The notes under the pieces are model-generated. The model worked only from the letters and a program-made list of their open reading frames with translations. It had not been told where the DNA came from and did not search any database. A stretch of DNA of 64,000 bases. Source: an uncultured Sutterella sp. (lineage in GTDB: Bacteria; Pseudomonadota; Gammaproteobacteria; Burkholderiales; Burkholderiaceae_F). Position 1 is the stretch's first letter; every line of letters begins with the position of its first letter. The DNA is taken from the NCBI GenBank assembly GCA_900544345.1, contig UQUR01000001.1, positions 241,783 through 305,782 of the forward strand, given 5' to 3'. Positions 42,017 to 51,305 of this stretch are shown piece after piece. A program made the position numbers and the translations under genes.

Positions 42017-43330
42017 ATGGATTTACTTTTGAATCCAATCGTCCTTTCAGTGTTAGTACTTTGCGTACTGTGTTTGGTAAAAGTCAATGTTTTGTTGGCC
42101 TTAATCTTTGCAGCACTTACGGCGGGTTTTGCTGGCGGTCTTGACATCGGTAAAACCATGACGCTGCTCACTGATGGGTTTTCGGCTAATGCGACAACAG
42201 CACTGTCCTATATATTATTAGGCACTTTTGCGGTTGCCATTGCTCAGACAGGTCTAATGCAGATGTTGGTCGCCTGGATATCGAAGCATTTGGGCTCTCG
42301 CCGGTTAATCTTTTGTCTTGTCTTAGCATTCATCGCCTGCCTGTCTCAAAATGTTGTACCGGTGCATATTGCCTTTATTCCGCTTTTGATTCCACCACTT
42401 TTAAGTTTGATGAACAAAATGCAGCTTGACCGCAGAGCGGCTGCTTGTGCTTTAAGTTTCGGTTTGGAAGCGCCTTACATTACTTTGCCTATCGGTTTCG
42501 GTTTGATTTTCCAGGGAATTGTCGCAGACAGCATGACTAGAAGCGGTATGACGACCACTGTTTCAGATGTTGCTTCGGTTAACTGGATTTTGGGCGCATC
42601 AATGTTTATCGGATTGTTGGCGGCAATTTTTATTTTCTATCGCAAACCGCGCCACTATGAAAATAAAAAGCTTCTGGGTGCACAACCAGTGGAAGCGCCT
42701 GTTGAGACAACATTTAAAGCTAAGCACTGGGCCTCTATGGCTGCAATTGTGTTAGCTGTGGCCGTACAGCTCATTTGGCAGTCTTTGCCTTTAGCAGCGT
42801 TGTTCGGTTTGATCGTAATGATGCTTGGACGTGCCTTTAGGTTTTCAGAGCTGGATCAGCATATTGCTAAGGGTATTTCTATGATGGGATTTATTGCCTT
42901 CGTTATGCTGATTGCCGGTGGCTATGCGGCAGTGATTAATGAAACAGGTGCAGTCTCTCAGCTCGTTCAAAGTGTAGTACCGTATTTGATGACCAGTAAA
43001 ATCCTTGCAGCAACCATAATTGTTGTGATTGGTTTGTTGGTTACGATGGGTATTGGGACATCTTTCGGTACTGTGCCTATTTTGGCAGTGATTTATGTTC
43101 CGTTGTGTTCAGCTGTTGGTTTTTCTCTGCCTGCAACCATTCTTTTAATGTCAGCGGCTGGCGCACTGGGTGATGCCGGCTCACCGGCTTCCGATACAAC
43201 TCTCGGACCGACAAGCGGACTTAATGCGGATAATCAGCACGATCATATATGGGATACTTGTGTGCCTACATTTATTGTTTATAACATTCCTCTTATGATT
43301 GCAGGGATTATCGGTGCACAATTTTTATAG
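42017..43330 (+). CDS. NhaC-like Na+/H+ antiporter-family transporter
   Basis: This 437-residue inner membrane protein has about 11 to 12 hydrophobic segments and the family pattern MDLLLNPIVLSVLVLC, LLALIFAALTAG and the GTSFGTVPILAVIYVP near the end, with a conserved SAAGALGDAGSPASDTTLGP. This is the NhaC/YuiF-type family; some members move amino acids such as histidine rather than sodium. It has its own promoter region and a terminator at 43350. Confidence 0.87.
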   Translation: MDLLLNPIVLSVLVLCVLCLVKVNVLLALIFAALTAGFAGGLDIGKTMTLLTDGFSANATTALSYILLGTFAVAIAQTGLMQMLVAWISKHLGSRRLIFCLVLAFIACLSQNVVPVHIAFIPLLIPPLLSLMNKMQLDRRAAACALSFGLEAPYITLPIGFGLIFQGIVADSMTRSGMTTTVSDVASVNWILGASMFIGLLAAIFIFYRKPRHYENKKLLGAQPVEAPVETTFKAKHWASMAAIVLAVAVQLIWQSLPLAALFGLIVMMLGRAFRFSELDQHIAKGISMMGFIAFVMLIAGGYAAVINETGAVSQLVQSVVPYLMTSKILAATIIVVIGLLVTMGIGTSFGTVPILAVIYVPLCSAVGFSLPATILLMSAAGALGDAGSPASDTTLGPTSGLNADNQHDHIWDTCVPTFIVYNIPLMIAGIIGAQFL

Positions 43331-43349
43331 AGCTTGAATATCTAATTCC

Positions 43350-43387
43350 GGGGATGCTTAAGAATGAAAGTGCATCCCCTTTTTTTA
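43350..43387 (+). terminator. Rho-independent terminator of the NhaC-like gene
   Basis: GGGGATGC (43350–43357) pairs with GCATCCCC (43372–43379), followed by TTTTTTTATTTT. Confidence 0.88.
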
Positions 43388-43651
43388 TTTTGTTATTAGA
43401 ATAATATCATATCATGATCTCAATTGTCAAATATATTTCAATATATTTGTCCACAATTGTATTTTTATAAACAAAATTTATAGATTCTGAGTTTTTCTAC
43501 TTTCCCCTCCTCTATCCTAGGGAGAACCATATGGTGGTTCTTCAGAACTTTGGGCGTACAATCGATTGTGATAACGCTGTTATTAGCCTTTCGCCGGGAG
43601 GCAATAACACTATTTTCGCGCAGAATGTCTGACCGGTAGGATTTGTCGATT

Positions 43652-45022
43652 ATGAGCGCCAATAAAAAGATCAATATGCTCGAAGGCAGTCTCTGGGACA
43701 GGATTGTCATTTTTGCCCTACCTCTAGCCTTTACTGGCATGCTGCAGCAGCTCTATAACGCAGCCGATGTTGCTGTTTTGGGTCGTTTCGTCTCTGATCT
43801 TGCGGTAGCTGCAGTTGGTAACAATGTACCTGTTATCGGTTTAATCATCAGCTTTTGCATGGGTTTGGCTTTAGGTGTTAATGTCGTCGTTGCCCGTGCT
43901 TTAGGGATGAAAAATGACCGCAAAGCTAGTGAGGCGGTCAGAACTTCTTTTTTTACTGCCGTTGCCTTTGGTGTTGTTGCTCTAGTTATTGGGCTTTTAT
44001 TCTCGGACTCTGCCATGGATTGGCTGGATGTCCCCATAGAGGTGAGAGATCACGCTCTTGTCTATTTACGTGTCTATTTATTAGGCATGCCTTTTATTGC
44101 TGTATACAATTTTCTGGCGGCGGTTTTTCGTAGTCAGGGTGATACGCAAACTCCACTTTGGGCATTGCTTGCGGCTAGCCTCTTTAATATTGCTGGTAAT
44201 TTAGTAGCTGTTCTAGTTTTAGATTGGGGTATTGCAGGCGTTGCACTGGCAACCGTTTTAGCCAATCTGCTCTCTGCGGTTATCTTGTTTGTAAAACTTA
44301 CCCGATTGGAAGGACCACTCAAGCTTGAAGTTTCTCAGTTGTTGAAGCTTGATCCCCCGTCTTTAAAAAGTATTGTCCGCATCGGTATGCCGGCAGGTAT
44401 TCAGGGGGCGGTTTATTCCATTTCAAATCTAGTCATTCAATCAGCAATCAACAGTTTGGGGCCGGATGCTATGGCCGGCTCCGTTGCAGCATTTACGATT
44501 GAAATCAACGTCTATTGCTTTATCAACGCTTTCTCCTTGGCGGCTACTACCTTTGTTAGCCAAAACTACGGTGCACGGAACTTGCAACGTTGCTCACGAG
44601 TTATGTGGGTGACGATGGGGTTAAATATGTGTGTGACGGTTTTGATGACAGCTTTGGTTCTGACGTTCAGCAGAGATTTACTGGGTATTTTCTCCAGTAA
44701 CGAGGAAGTGATAGCTCTCGGTATGTTCCGTATTTTATGGGTCGTTGTGCCGCAGCCGCTTAGTGTAGTGATGGATACCTTATCGGGCTGTATGCGTGGT
44801 TACGGTTATTCAATGCCTCCTGCGATGGTTACTTTGATTGTTGTTTGTTCTGTTCGCTTGATTTGGGTTTATACGGCATTCCCTATGTTCCCAACTTATG
44901 AAACTCTGATGATGGTTTACCCGTTAAGCTGGGTGATTACCATGATTGGCCTCATTATCCTTTATGTGCGTCTGGTACGCAGAATTCGCACTCGCAGGCT
45001 GATAGCAAGCGATGAAATTTAG
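43652..45022 (+). CDS. MATE-family efflux transporter
   Basis: This 456-residue protein has 12 membrane segments in two bundles and MATE signatures: EGSLWDRIVIFALPLAFTGM at the start, LYNAADVAVLGRFV, GMPFIAVYNFLAAVFRSQGD and CMRGYGYSMPPAM. It likely exports cationic drugs or metabolites using Na+ or H+. ATG at 43652 is preferred over a TTG nine bases upstream. An inverted repeat near 43523–43541 (AGAACCA…TGGTTCT) in the leader may be a regulator site. Fsr-like MFS follows 49 bases later, so a small efflux operon is possible. Confidence 0.9.
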   Translation: MSANKKINMLEGSLWDRIVIFALPLAFTGMLQQLYNAADVAVLGRFVSDLAVAAVGNNVPVIGLIISFCMGLALGVNVVVARALGMKNDRKASEAVRTSFFTAVAFGVVALVIGLLFSDSAMDWLDVPIEVRDHALVYLRVYLLGMPFIAVYNFLAAVFRSQGDTQTPLWALLAASLFNIAGNLVAVLVLDWGIAGVALATVLANLLSAVILFVKLTRLEGPLKLEVSQLLKLDPPSLKSIVRIGMPAGIQGAVYSISNLVIQSAINSLGPDAMAGSVAAFTIEINVYCFINAFSLAATTFVSQNYGARNLQRCSRVMWVTMGLNMCVTVLMTALVLTFSRDLLGIFSSNEEVIALGMFRILWVVVPQPLSVVMDTLSGCMRGYGYSMPPAMVTLIVVCSVRLIWVYTAFPMFPTYETLMMVYPLSWVITMIGLIILYVRLVRRIRTRRLIASDEI

Positions 45023-45071
45023 GTTTTTTGAGCTTAGATAAGCTTACCTAATTTGCTGGGACATCATTAAC

Positions 45072-46235
45072 ATGCAGAAATTCTTTGTTTATCTGGTTTC
45101 TCTTGGTCATCTGTGTGTTGATCTGGCCCCAGGGGCTCTGCCTGCAATACTGCCCTTTTTTGTTTTGTATAACGGTCTGTCCTACACGGAAGTTGCAGGA
45201 CTAATGTTTGCCTCATCTTGTCTGTCCTCAGTAATTCAGCCGCTTTTTGGTTATTGGGCAGACAAAAGCTCAAAGCACTGGTTTATGGCTTTAGGTATTG
45301 CGATGAGCGGTATTGGATTGGGTATCTCGGGGCTCTTTTCCAACTATTGGATTGTTTTTCTAGCCATAACGATCATGGGAGTGGGTAGTTCCATTTTCCA
45401 CCCTGAAGCTGCTCGTCTTGTTAATCGAACTTCTGCAGGTCATCGCGCAACTGGAATCGGTATCTTCTCTGTTGGCGGCAATGCCGGTTTTGGTGTTGGA
45501 CCGCTCATTGCAGCGGCTACGTTGACGGCCTGGGGGACTTCTGGGACGCTTCTTTTTGCTGTCTTTGGTCTTTTGATGGCTGCTGTTATGCTCTGGATAG
45601 TTCCTCGTATGCTGTCTTTGGTTCAAAAAGCAGAAGAAAAAGTTGTCTCAGCAGGGAAAAAACTCTCTCAAGGACGAAATGATTGGGCGGCATTTGCTCG
45701 CTTAAGCATAGTGATTTTGTGTCGAAGCGTTGTTAATGCGAGTATTTTGGCGTTCCTTCCCCTATACTGCATCGATCGTTTTGGTGTTTCTGAAGCCATG
45801 GGAGGTACTCTCCTTTCCTTTTTATCTATTGCCGGTATCTTCATGACGGTGCTGGGCGGATGGCTCGGTGACAAAATCGGTTTGGTCAGGGCCTGCAAAT
45901 GGGGATATTTGTTCATGGCTCCGGCTTTTGCTCTGCTACTTATAGTGCCCTCAGTCTGGCTGGTTTTTCCGATTTTGGTTTTAATCAGTTTTACTTTAAA
46001 TGGGACTTATGCTGCTTTTGTCGTACTCGGTCAGAGTTATCTTGCCAAAAATATCGGTTTAGCCTCTGGCGTTACGCTTGGATTGTCTACGAGTTTGGGC
46101 GGAATGATCACGCCTTTATTGGGAATGGTGGCTGATTCCTACGGTATCACCAGCGTGATGGTGATACTCGTTGGAATCGGCGCGCTTTGTGCGTTGGGCT
46201 CCCTGCTTTTGCCTGAACCTAAGCAAAGCAGTTAG
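45072..46235 (+). CDS. fsr: Fsr-like MFS transporter (fosmidomycin resistance type)
   Basis: This 387-residue MFS protein has 12 helices and the Fsr-type N terminus: SLGHLCVDLAPGALPAILPF, YNGLSYTEVAGLMFA, FGYWADKSS and MGVGSSIFHPEAARLV. The last motif is characteristic of Fsr proteins, which export fosmidomycin and related compounds. It runs 3' into the reverse DUF362 gene, overlapping by four bases at the stops. Confidence 0.86.
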   Translation: MQKFFVYLVSLGHLCVDLAPGALPAILPFFVLYNGLSYTEVAGLMFASSCLSSVIQPLFGYWADKSSKHWFMALGIAMSGIGLGISGLFSNYWIVFLAITIMGVGSSIFHPEAARLVNRTSAGHRATGIGIFSVGGNAGFGVGPLIAAATLTAWGTSGTLLFAVFGLLMAAVMLWIVPRMLSLVQKAEEKVVSAGKKLSQGRNDWAAFARLSIVILCRSVVNASILAFLPLYCIDRFGVSEAMGGTLLSFLSIAGIFMTVLGGWLGDKIGLVRACKWGYLFMAPAFALLLIVPSVWLVFPILVLISFTLNGTYAAFVVLGQSYLAKNIGLASGVTLGLSTSLGGMITPLLGMVADSYGITSVMVILVGIGALCALGSLLLPEPKQSS

Positions 46236-47206
46236 AGTACAGTCAATCGGTAATGTGTTTTTCCAACACCGTTGCGCTCAGAAATCGCTGTAAGCATGGT
46301 CGAGTGCTGTTTTTCCCACTGAGCTCGGACTTCCGCAGTTGGGGCTGCACCAAATGTAATGTCGATTGCAGCCTGATCCAAAGCGACTGGATCGTAACTC
46401 GCTAGAATGCCTATGTTGCCTAAATTTTGTGCACTTTGGCAGCTATCCTGCGGTTCGAAAGCATCAATGACATTAATAAAGACCCAGCGATCGGGTTTAG
46501 CTTGCATTGCAGCTTTTACGGCATCAGACATTGATTCACATGTGGTTTGATCGTCACGGGAGGAAAAATACTCCATAACTTCACCCGCACTATGAATATG
46601 GCATTTACCTTCAGTGCCGGTACCCATGCAAATAGAGAGATTTTTAAGTGTGCCGCCGTAGAAATCGAGGAAATGCGCTTTAAAGCGAACCACTGAAATT
46701 AAAGTGTCGTAATTGGCAAAGTGGCTTCCTGTGCGCAAAAACTTCAGGTGGTAGCCTTTTGAAACAGGCAGATCTATATGGCCGTCTGCATCCAAAATAT
46801 CAATCGGAGCAATGGAGGCGTCAAAACCATTTTTTTTAGCAACCGCCAAGTGTTTCTCCGTTGTGTCTCTTGGTGAGAAGCAATTGTTGTCTATGAGGAT
46901 GGCTTTAGTGTGCTGAGCCAAGGCTTTGACCAATTGCGGGTCAAGATGCGGCCCACCTGGCGTTTCGAAGGTCATTTTGAGGCCTACTTTTCCCTTAATC
47001 GTCTGCTTGAGTGAGTCATACACTTTGATGATGGCTGACGGTGAAACTTCAGGGATGAAAAATACAACTGGTGCAGTGATATCTTCTACCCGGTGAGTTA
47101 GATTAGCGGGGGTTACAACAAATTCAGACTCTGCCCAAGAGAGTCTAGGAAGAGCGCCAGCTGCCATTAAAGCAGTAGTTTGTTTGATAAAAGTCCTTCT
47201 TTTCAT
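46232..47206 (-). CDS. Tat-exported DUF362 family protein
   Basis: This 324-residue protein has a twin-arginine signal (MKRRTFIKQTTALMAAG, cleavage near LSWA) and the DUF362 body: VVFFIPEVSP, IDNNCFSP, VRFKAHFLDFYGGTLKNLS and YDPVALDQAAID. DUF362 proteins are often Fe-S-associated or ferredoxin-linked oxidoreductase-like proteins, but the cysteine-rich ferredoxin module is missing here. ATG at 47206 is chosen as the true start of the Tat motif. It follows the cyclophilin-like gene by about 26 bases. Confidence 0.82.
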   Translation of the reverse strand: MKRRTFIKQTTALMAAGALPRLSWAESEFVVTPANLTHRVEDITAPVVFFIPEVSPSAIIKVYDSLKQTIKGKVGLKMTFETPGGPHLDPQLVKALAQHTKAILIDNNCFSPRDTTEKHLAVAKKNGFDASIAPIDILDADGHIDLPVSKGYHLKFLRTGSHFANYDTLISVVRFKAHFLDFYGGTLKNLSICMGTGTEGKCHIHSAGEVMEYFSSRDDQTTCESMSDAVKAAMQAKPDRWVFINVIDAFEPQDSCQSAQNLGNIGILASYDPVALDQAAIDITFGAAPTAEVRAQWEKQHSTMLTAISERNGVGKTHYRLTVL

Positions 47207-47232
47207 AGCATTACTCGATTCAATCAATTGAA

Positions 47233-47652
47233 TTATTTTTGAATTGCCCTGAAAGTAACCGTGCGCTCTGCGCTCTTGCGAACCGCCTCAGTAGCCTCTT
47301 TAGACATTTTTCCCATGGGTACCAAGTCAGAAGAGTGTCGAAAATCCTTAATAAAAACACAAACGTTGCCCCAAGGGATGTAGTAGGCAAAGTCACCGAC
47401 TACAGGCGTAGTTGAAGTTGGAGCATTACCAATTTTGAGTGCATTTTTTAAATAGGCGATTCGTTCGGTTTGTCCAAAATTTTCAAAAACGAGAGTCATC
47501 GGCAAGCGGCTCATAAAATCTTGAGCTGCGGCGTGATCTTCTAATTGCACTTGATAAACCTTTTCGTCAACAACCATTTCAATTGTTGCAGCCATGACAG
47601 CTTCTCCTGCTAAAGAAATTGCTAAAGCGATAGGAAGAATGTGTTTGAGCAT
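47233..47652 (-). CDS. Cyclophilin-like domain protein, exported
   Basis: This 139-residue protein has a signal peptide (MLKHILPIALAISLAGEAVM, Ala-rich cleavage) and a cyclophilin-like beta-barrel: MVVDEKVYQVQLEDHAAAQD, FMSRLPMTLVFENFGQTERI and DFAYYIPWGNVCVFIKDFRH. This fold (Cyclophil_like) is often found beside aldo-keto reductases, alcohol dehydrogenases and flavodoxins in gut bacteria. Its partner here is the DUF362 gene downstream on the same strand. Function unknown. Confidence 0.8.
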   Translation of the reverse strand: MLKHILPIALAISLAGEAVMAATIEMVVDEKVYQVQLEDHAAAQDFMSRLPMTLVFENFGQTERIAYLKNALKIGNAPTSTTPVVGDFAYYIPWGNVCVFIKDFRHSSDLVPMGKMSKEATEAVRKSAERTVTFRAIQK

Positions 47653-47896
47653 TAGTATTCCCCTACTAGATATTTTTAAATTTATTTTCGCTCAAGAGTC
47701 AGAATCATTCTTTCATAAGTGCACCGAATTATTGAAAAATTCTCTCTTTAATAATTTATTACAGAAAAAGCATTATTGAAAAATTGCCATTTTGTGCAAG
47801 GAATTTAGAGAAATAGTCACAGCACGGTTTTTAAACTGCACTATAGTTATCAGCGTTTTAAAAGAGCTATTTGCTTTGTTTTTTAGGAGTGAATCA

Positions 47897-49066
47897 ATGT
47901 TAGGAAACTTTTCTTACTGCAATCCCACAAAACTTTATTTTGGTGATGAGTCACTGCAAGCTTTAAATACAGAATTGCCCAAATACGGTCAGAATGTGGT
48001 TTTGATTTACGGCGGTGGTTCTATTAAGAAAAACGGCATTTATGATCAGGTTATTGAAATTTTGAAGGCTAACGGCAAAAACGTTGCAGAGATTGCTGGC
48101 GTCATGCCTAACCCGACACTCATCAAACTCTACGAAGGTGTCGAAATTGCTCGTGCGCACAAAGCTGATTTCATCTTGGCTGTTGGCGGCGGTTCTGTGT
48201 GCGACTACGCTAAAGCTGTTTCTGTTTCCGTGCATTGTGACGAGGATCCCTGGGAAAAGTACTACGTGCGCTTTGAAGAGCCGACCTGCGAGACGATTCC
48301 TGTTGGTTGCGTCCTCACTATGGTCGGAACTGGCTCTGAAATGAATGCGGGATCAGTGATTACCAATACGGAAAAGAAACTGAAAATCGGTCATGTCTTT
48401 GCAGATGAAAAGATCATGCCGCGTTTTTCCATTTTAAATCCGCTCTATACGCTCACGTTGCCTCACTATCAGATGGTGGCAGGCATCTATGACATATTTA
48501 ATCATATTTGCGAGCAATACTTTTCGGGTACCGATGACAATACAAGTGACTATTTAGCAGAAGCTTTAATGCGTTCAGTGGTCCACTCCAGCCGTATTGC
48601 TAATAAGGATCCGAATAATTATGAAGCTCGCAGCAACATTATGTGGACCGCGACCTGGGCTTTGAATACCTTAATTGCTAAGGGTAAAACAACGGACTGG
48701 ATGGTGCATATGTTGGGTCAGGCTGTAGGTGCTTACACGAACGCAACGCATGGCATGACCTTGGCAGCAGTTTCTCTTCCCTACTATCGTCATATCATGC
48801 CTTTCGGTCTTCAAAAGTTTAAGCGCTTTGCTATCAATGTCTGGGGTGTCAGCGCAGAAGGTAAGAGTGATGAGACCGTGGCAGAGGAAGGTTTAACTGC
48901 TATGCAGGATTGGATGAAGGAATTGGGCTTAGCGATGAACATTTCTGAATTGGGTGCTAAGGAAGAAATGGTTGAGGGTATAGCGGGAGCCACGTTAATT
49001 CTAAAAGGCGGCTACAAAGAGCTTGATCACGATGAGATCGTTAAGATTTTGAAGGAAAGCCTCTGA
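47897..49066 (+). CDS. Iron-containing alcohol dehydrogenase (YqhD/BDH type)
   Basis: This 389-residue group III alcohol dehydrogenase reduces aldehydes with NADPH. It begins MLGNFSYCNPTKLYFGDESL, has the nucleotide loop VLIYGGGSIKKNG, VGGGSVCDYAKAV and GTGSEMNAGSVIT, and metal ligands in PHYQMVAGIYDIFNHICEQY and NATHGMTLAAVS. YqhD-type enzymes detoxify reactive aldehydes. ATG at 47897 follows AGGAG; upstream in-frame sequence is not conserved. It overlaps the flavodoxin gene by TGATG, so the two are coupled. Confidence 0.92.
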   Translation: MLGNFSYCNPTKLYFGDESLQALNTELPKYGQNVVLIYGGGSIKKNGIYDQVIEILKANGKNVAEIAGVMPNPTLIKLYEGVEIARAHKADFILAVGGGSVCDYAKAVSVSVHCDEDPWEKYYVRFEEPTCETIPVGCVLTMVGTGSEMNAGSVITNTEKKLKIGHVFADEKIMPRFSILNPLYTLTLPHYQMVAGIYDIFNHICEQYFSGTDDNTSDYLAEALMRSVVHSSRIANKDPNNYEARSNIMWTATWALNTLIAKGKTTDWMVHMLGQAVGAYTNATHGMTLAAVSLPYYRHIMPFGLQKFKRFAINVWGVSAEGKSDETVAEEGLTAMQDWMKELGLAMNISELGAKEEMVEGIAGATLILKGGYKELDHDEIVKILKESL

Positions 49067-49533
49067 TGAGTCACATTCTTGTTGCTTATTTTTCTGCAAC
49101 TGGCAAAACGGGTCGAATTGCTGAGGCAGCGGCCCGTGCCTGCGGGGGAGATCTTTTTGAGATTCGCCCGCAAAAGCCTTACACATCCGCAGACTTAAAT
49201 TGGACGGATTCTAAAAGCCGCTCCTCTTTGGAAATGGCTGATACGACTTCGCGCCCGGCTATTGAAGGTCCGTTGCCCGATTTGTCAGGCTATGACACTG
49301 TCCTTTTAGGATTTCCGATCTGGTGGGGTGTGGAACCTCGAGTAGTTGACACTTTTTTAGATGCAATTAACGCCTCCGGCAAACGCGTCTTTGGATTTTG
49401 TACTTCAGGTGGTAGCGGTTCAAGCGGTGCTGTGAAGCGCCTCGCGTCTTTGTATCCGTCGCTTCAGATCGAATCTGTCAAACTTCTGTACGCGACAGGA
49501 GGTGTTGAAAATTGGATTCGCACTTTACTTTAA
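49066..49533 (+). CDS. Flavodoxin
   Basis: This 155-residue flavodoxin has the FMN phosphate loop in YFSATGKTGRIAEAAARA, FEIRPQKPYTSADLNW, the YDTVLLGFPIWWGVEP loop flanking the isoalloxazine ring and FCTSGGSGSSGAVKRL. It transfers electrons, probably to reductases in the aldehyde/oxidant response formed with the upstream dehydrogenase. The start overlaps the stop of the dehydrogenase gene. Confidence 0.9.
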   Translation: MSHILVAYFSATGKTGRIAEAAARACGGDLFEIRPQKPYTSADLNWTDSKSRSSLEMADTTSRPAIEGPLPDLSGYDTVLLGFPIWWGVEPRVVDTFLDAINASGKRVFGFCTSGGSGSSGAVKRLASLYPSLQIESVKLLYATGGVENWIRTLL

Positions 49534-49542
49534 ACCGTTAGA

Positions 49543-49740
49543 TTGACTTTTTGTAAGGCAGAGAGCGATGAAGATATTGATTTTAAAAGGCAGTCTAAAA
49601 TGCATTACCAGACCTTAGTCCGGTATCTTGGATTTAAAGATGAAGATATGGTCTTGGGAGCAGGTTGCGGAACGCCTGAGATGACAAAATCTTCGAAATT
49701 CCCCGATTTAGCCTATCAACTCGGTTTATCACTGAAATAA
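49543..49740 (+). pseudogene. C-terminal fragment of a flavodoxin-like NAD(P)H oxidoreductase
   Basis: The 65-codon frame reads the last third of a flavodoxin-fold NAD(P)H-dependent oxidoreductase (MHYQTLVRYLGF, VLGAGCGTPEMTKSSKF, DLAYQLGLSLK). The usual N-terminal FMN domain is absent, and the ATG context is poor. The intact relative in this window is at 52304. It seems to be the tail of a deleted gene left behind the flavodoxin. Confidence 0.55.
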
Positions 49741-49743
49741 AGC

Positions 49744-49788
49744 TAAAAAAATGCCCCGTTTCACTTTCGCTTTGAGTGCCGGGGCATT
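49744..49788 (-). terminator. Terminator, probably of the MFS gene at 49918
   Basis: AATGCCCC (49750–49757) pairs with GGGGCATT (49781–49788). The A run lies on the left, so read on the reverse strand it is followed by TTTTTTAGC, about 130 bases after the MFS stop. Confidence 0.65.
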
Positions 49789-49917
49789 AAATCAGAGGGG
49801 GAATAGATCATCCACTTCCCAGTTTATCGAAAAATAAGTCACATTTAAGGGTTTTTACCAATCCAAATGGTTATTTTTCTCGCTTTCCTGTTAAAAAATG
49901 TTAATCCTGCTGCTTTC

Positions 49918-51201
49918 TCAATCAAAAACATTTTGATGTCTTTTGATCATGAAAAGGCCGGCGAGTAATAAGGCGCAAATAAAAAGGAAAGCACCTTGTA
50001 AAGAAATCGCAGAAGAAATGGCTCCAATTAAAGCCGGTCCGGCTAAAAGTCCTCCGTAACCTACGGTTGTGACAGCTGTGATGGCTTTAACGCTATCGGT
50101 TTCTGAAGCTCTGGAAGCGGCCGAAATTAAAATCGGAGCAAGATTGGCTATGCCGAGTCCCATCACGAATAATGCTGCGAAAGCTGCTAACGGATGAGGA
50201 ATAAAAACTAAAACAACAAGCGTTGCAAGCAAGATGACCACCCCTGCAGTAATCACATTTCGGGCACCTAATTGTGTGGTCAAGCGGTCACCTACTAAAC
50301 GCGAAATAGCCATCGCGATTACAAAGAGCGTGTAGCCGAAGGCGCTAGCTTCCTGCGGCACGCCCGCGTTGTCTCTCAAATAAATAGCACTCCAGTCAAG
50401 CATGGCACCTTCTGTTAAGAAGATGACTGCGCAAATCACTGCCAAAACACCCACCGCTCCTGTGAATTTAAAGTTGGTTCGAGCGTTCTTGGCCTTTTTG
50501 GGAGAGTCAATTTTGTGATTGTCGATATTGCGCAAAACAGCAATCAACGCAACTGATAGGACGAGCATTAAGGTGCTGACAGCTCCTAAGGGAGTGACGC
50601 CTGCAACAAAAAGCGCAGTCAAAGCAGCCGCGGAGGCTACCTCTCCGATGGAGTACGCGGCATGCAATCCGCTCATCAAGCGCCCTCTTTGACGGTTTTC
50701 TAAATAGGTACCGTAAATGTTGACACTGACTTCAAGGCATCCGAGCGTGACACCATAGAGCAATAGCGCTATACACTCAAAGTAAAATCCTGGCATCAAA
50801 GCTAAAAGAACCAGTAATGCGCAGGATAAAAGACCTGAGAGTGCAATGGCATTACGAGCACCAATTTTCTGTGTGAGAGTCCCCGCTAAGGGCATGCCGA
50901 CAAAAGATCCTACCCCCAGCCCCAAGAGCAAAATACCTAAAACGAAAGGTTCAAGCGCAAGGTTGGATTGAACAAATGGAATCAGGGGCGCCCAGGAAGC
51001 GACAGTAAAACCGCCAGTGAAAAAGCCGATGCGAGCCGCCCAAAGTTCATATTTGGAGACGGCTTCAGAGAGGTTGCGGTTAGCCGCATGGGTTTTCTCA
51101 CTGAAAGGTAATTCTGAGTTCGGTGTATGCAAAGCAGACAAATCATGATCAAGTGTCTGATGGGCGTTTGAAGGTTTGCGGTTTAAAGAGTCGAGTGCCA
51201 T
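49918..51201 (-). CDS. MFS transporter
   Basis: This 427-residue protein has 12 membrane segments, a long polar N terminus (about 50 residues), motif-A-like MPLAGTLTQKIGARNAI and LVGDRLTTQLGARNVI, and FVAGVTPLGAV. It matches the group of YbjJ/fucose-permease-like MFS proteins. Divergent LysR gene at 51306, with a TCAA-AATA-TTGA palindrome between, suggests that the regulator controls it. The substrate is unknown. Confidence 0.83.
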   Translation of the reverse strand: MALDSLNRKPSNAHQTLDHDLSALHTPNSELPFSEKTHAANRNLSEAVSKYELWAARIGFFTGGFTVASWAPLIPFVQSNLALEPFVLGILLLGLGVGSFVGMPLAGTLTQKIGARNAIALSGLLSCALLVLLALMPGFYFECIALLLYGVTLGCLEVSVNIYGTYLENRQRGRLMSGLHAAYSIGEVASAAALTALFVAGVTPLGAVSTLMLVLSVALIAVLRNIDNHKIDSPKKAKNARTNFKFTGAVGVLAVICAVIFLTEGAMLDWSAIYLRDNAGVPQEASAFGYTLFVIAMAISRLVGDRLTTQLGARNVITAGVVILLATLVVLVFIPHPLAAFAALFVMGLGIANLAPILISAASRASETDSVKAITAVTTVGYGGLLAGPALIGAISSAISLQGAFLFICALLLAGLFMIKRHQNVFD

Positions 51202-51270
51202 ATAACGTAAAGTAAGCCTGTGATGCTTGAAATTATTTCATCAAAAATACGAATAATCGAGTTAGAATCT

Positions 51271-51284
51271 ATCAAAATATTGAT
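51271..51284. promoter_or_regulatory. Candidate LysR operator
   Basis: ATCAA-AATA-TTGAT is a perfect interrupted palindrome (5-bp arms) of the T-N11-A kind, lying in the 104-base divergent gap between the MFS gene and the LysR gene. Confidence 0.45.
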
Positions 51285-51305
51285 GGTTTATTGAGGCAAT
51301 GACTC

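Noticed and set aside
43465..43740. Reverse 91-codon frame in the MATE leader
   Set aside because: It overlaps the MATE start, has no recognised motifs and lies in an AT-rich leader with a palindrome.
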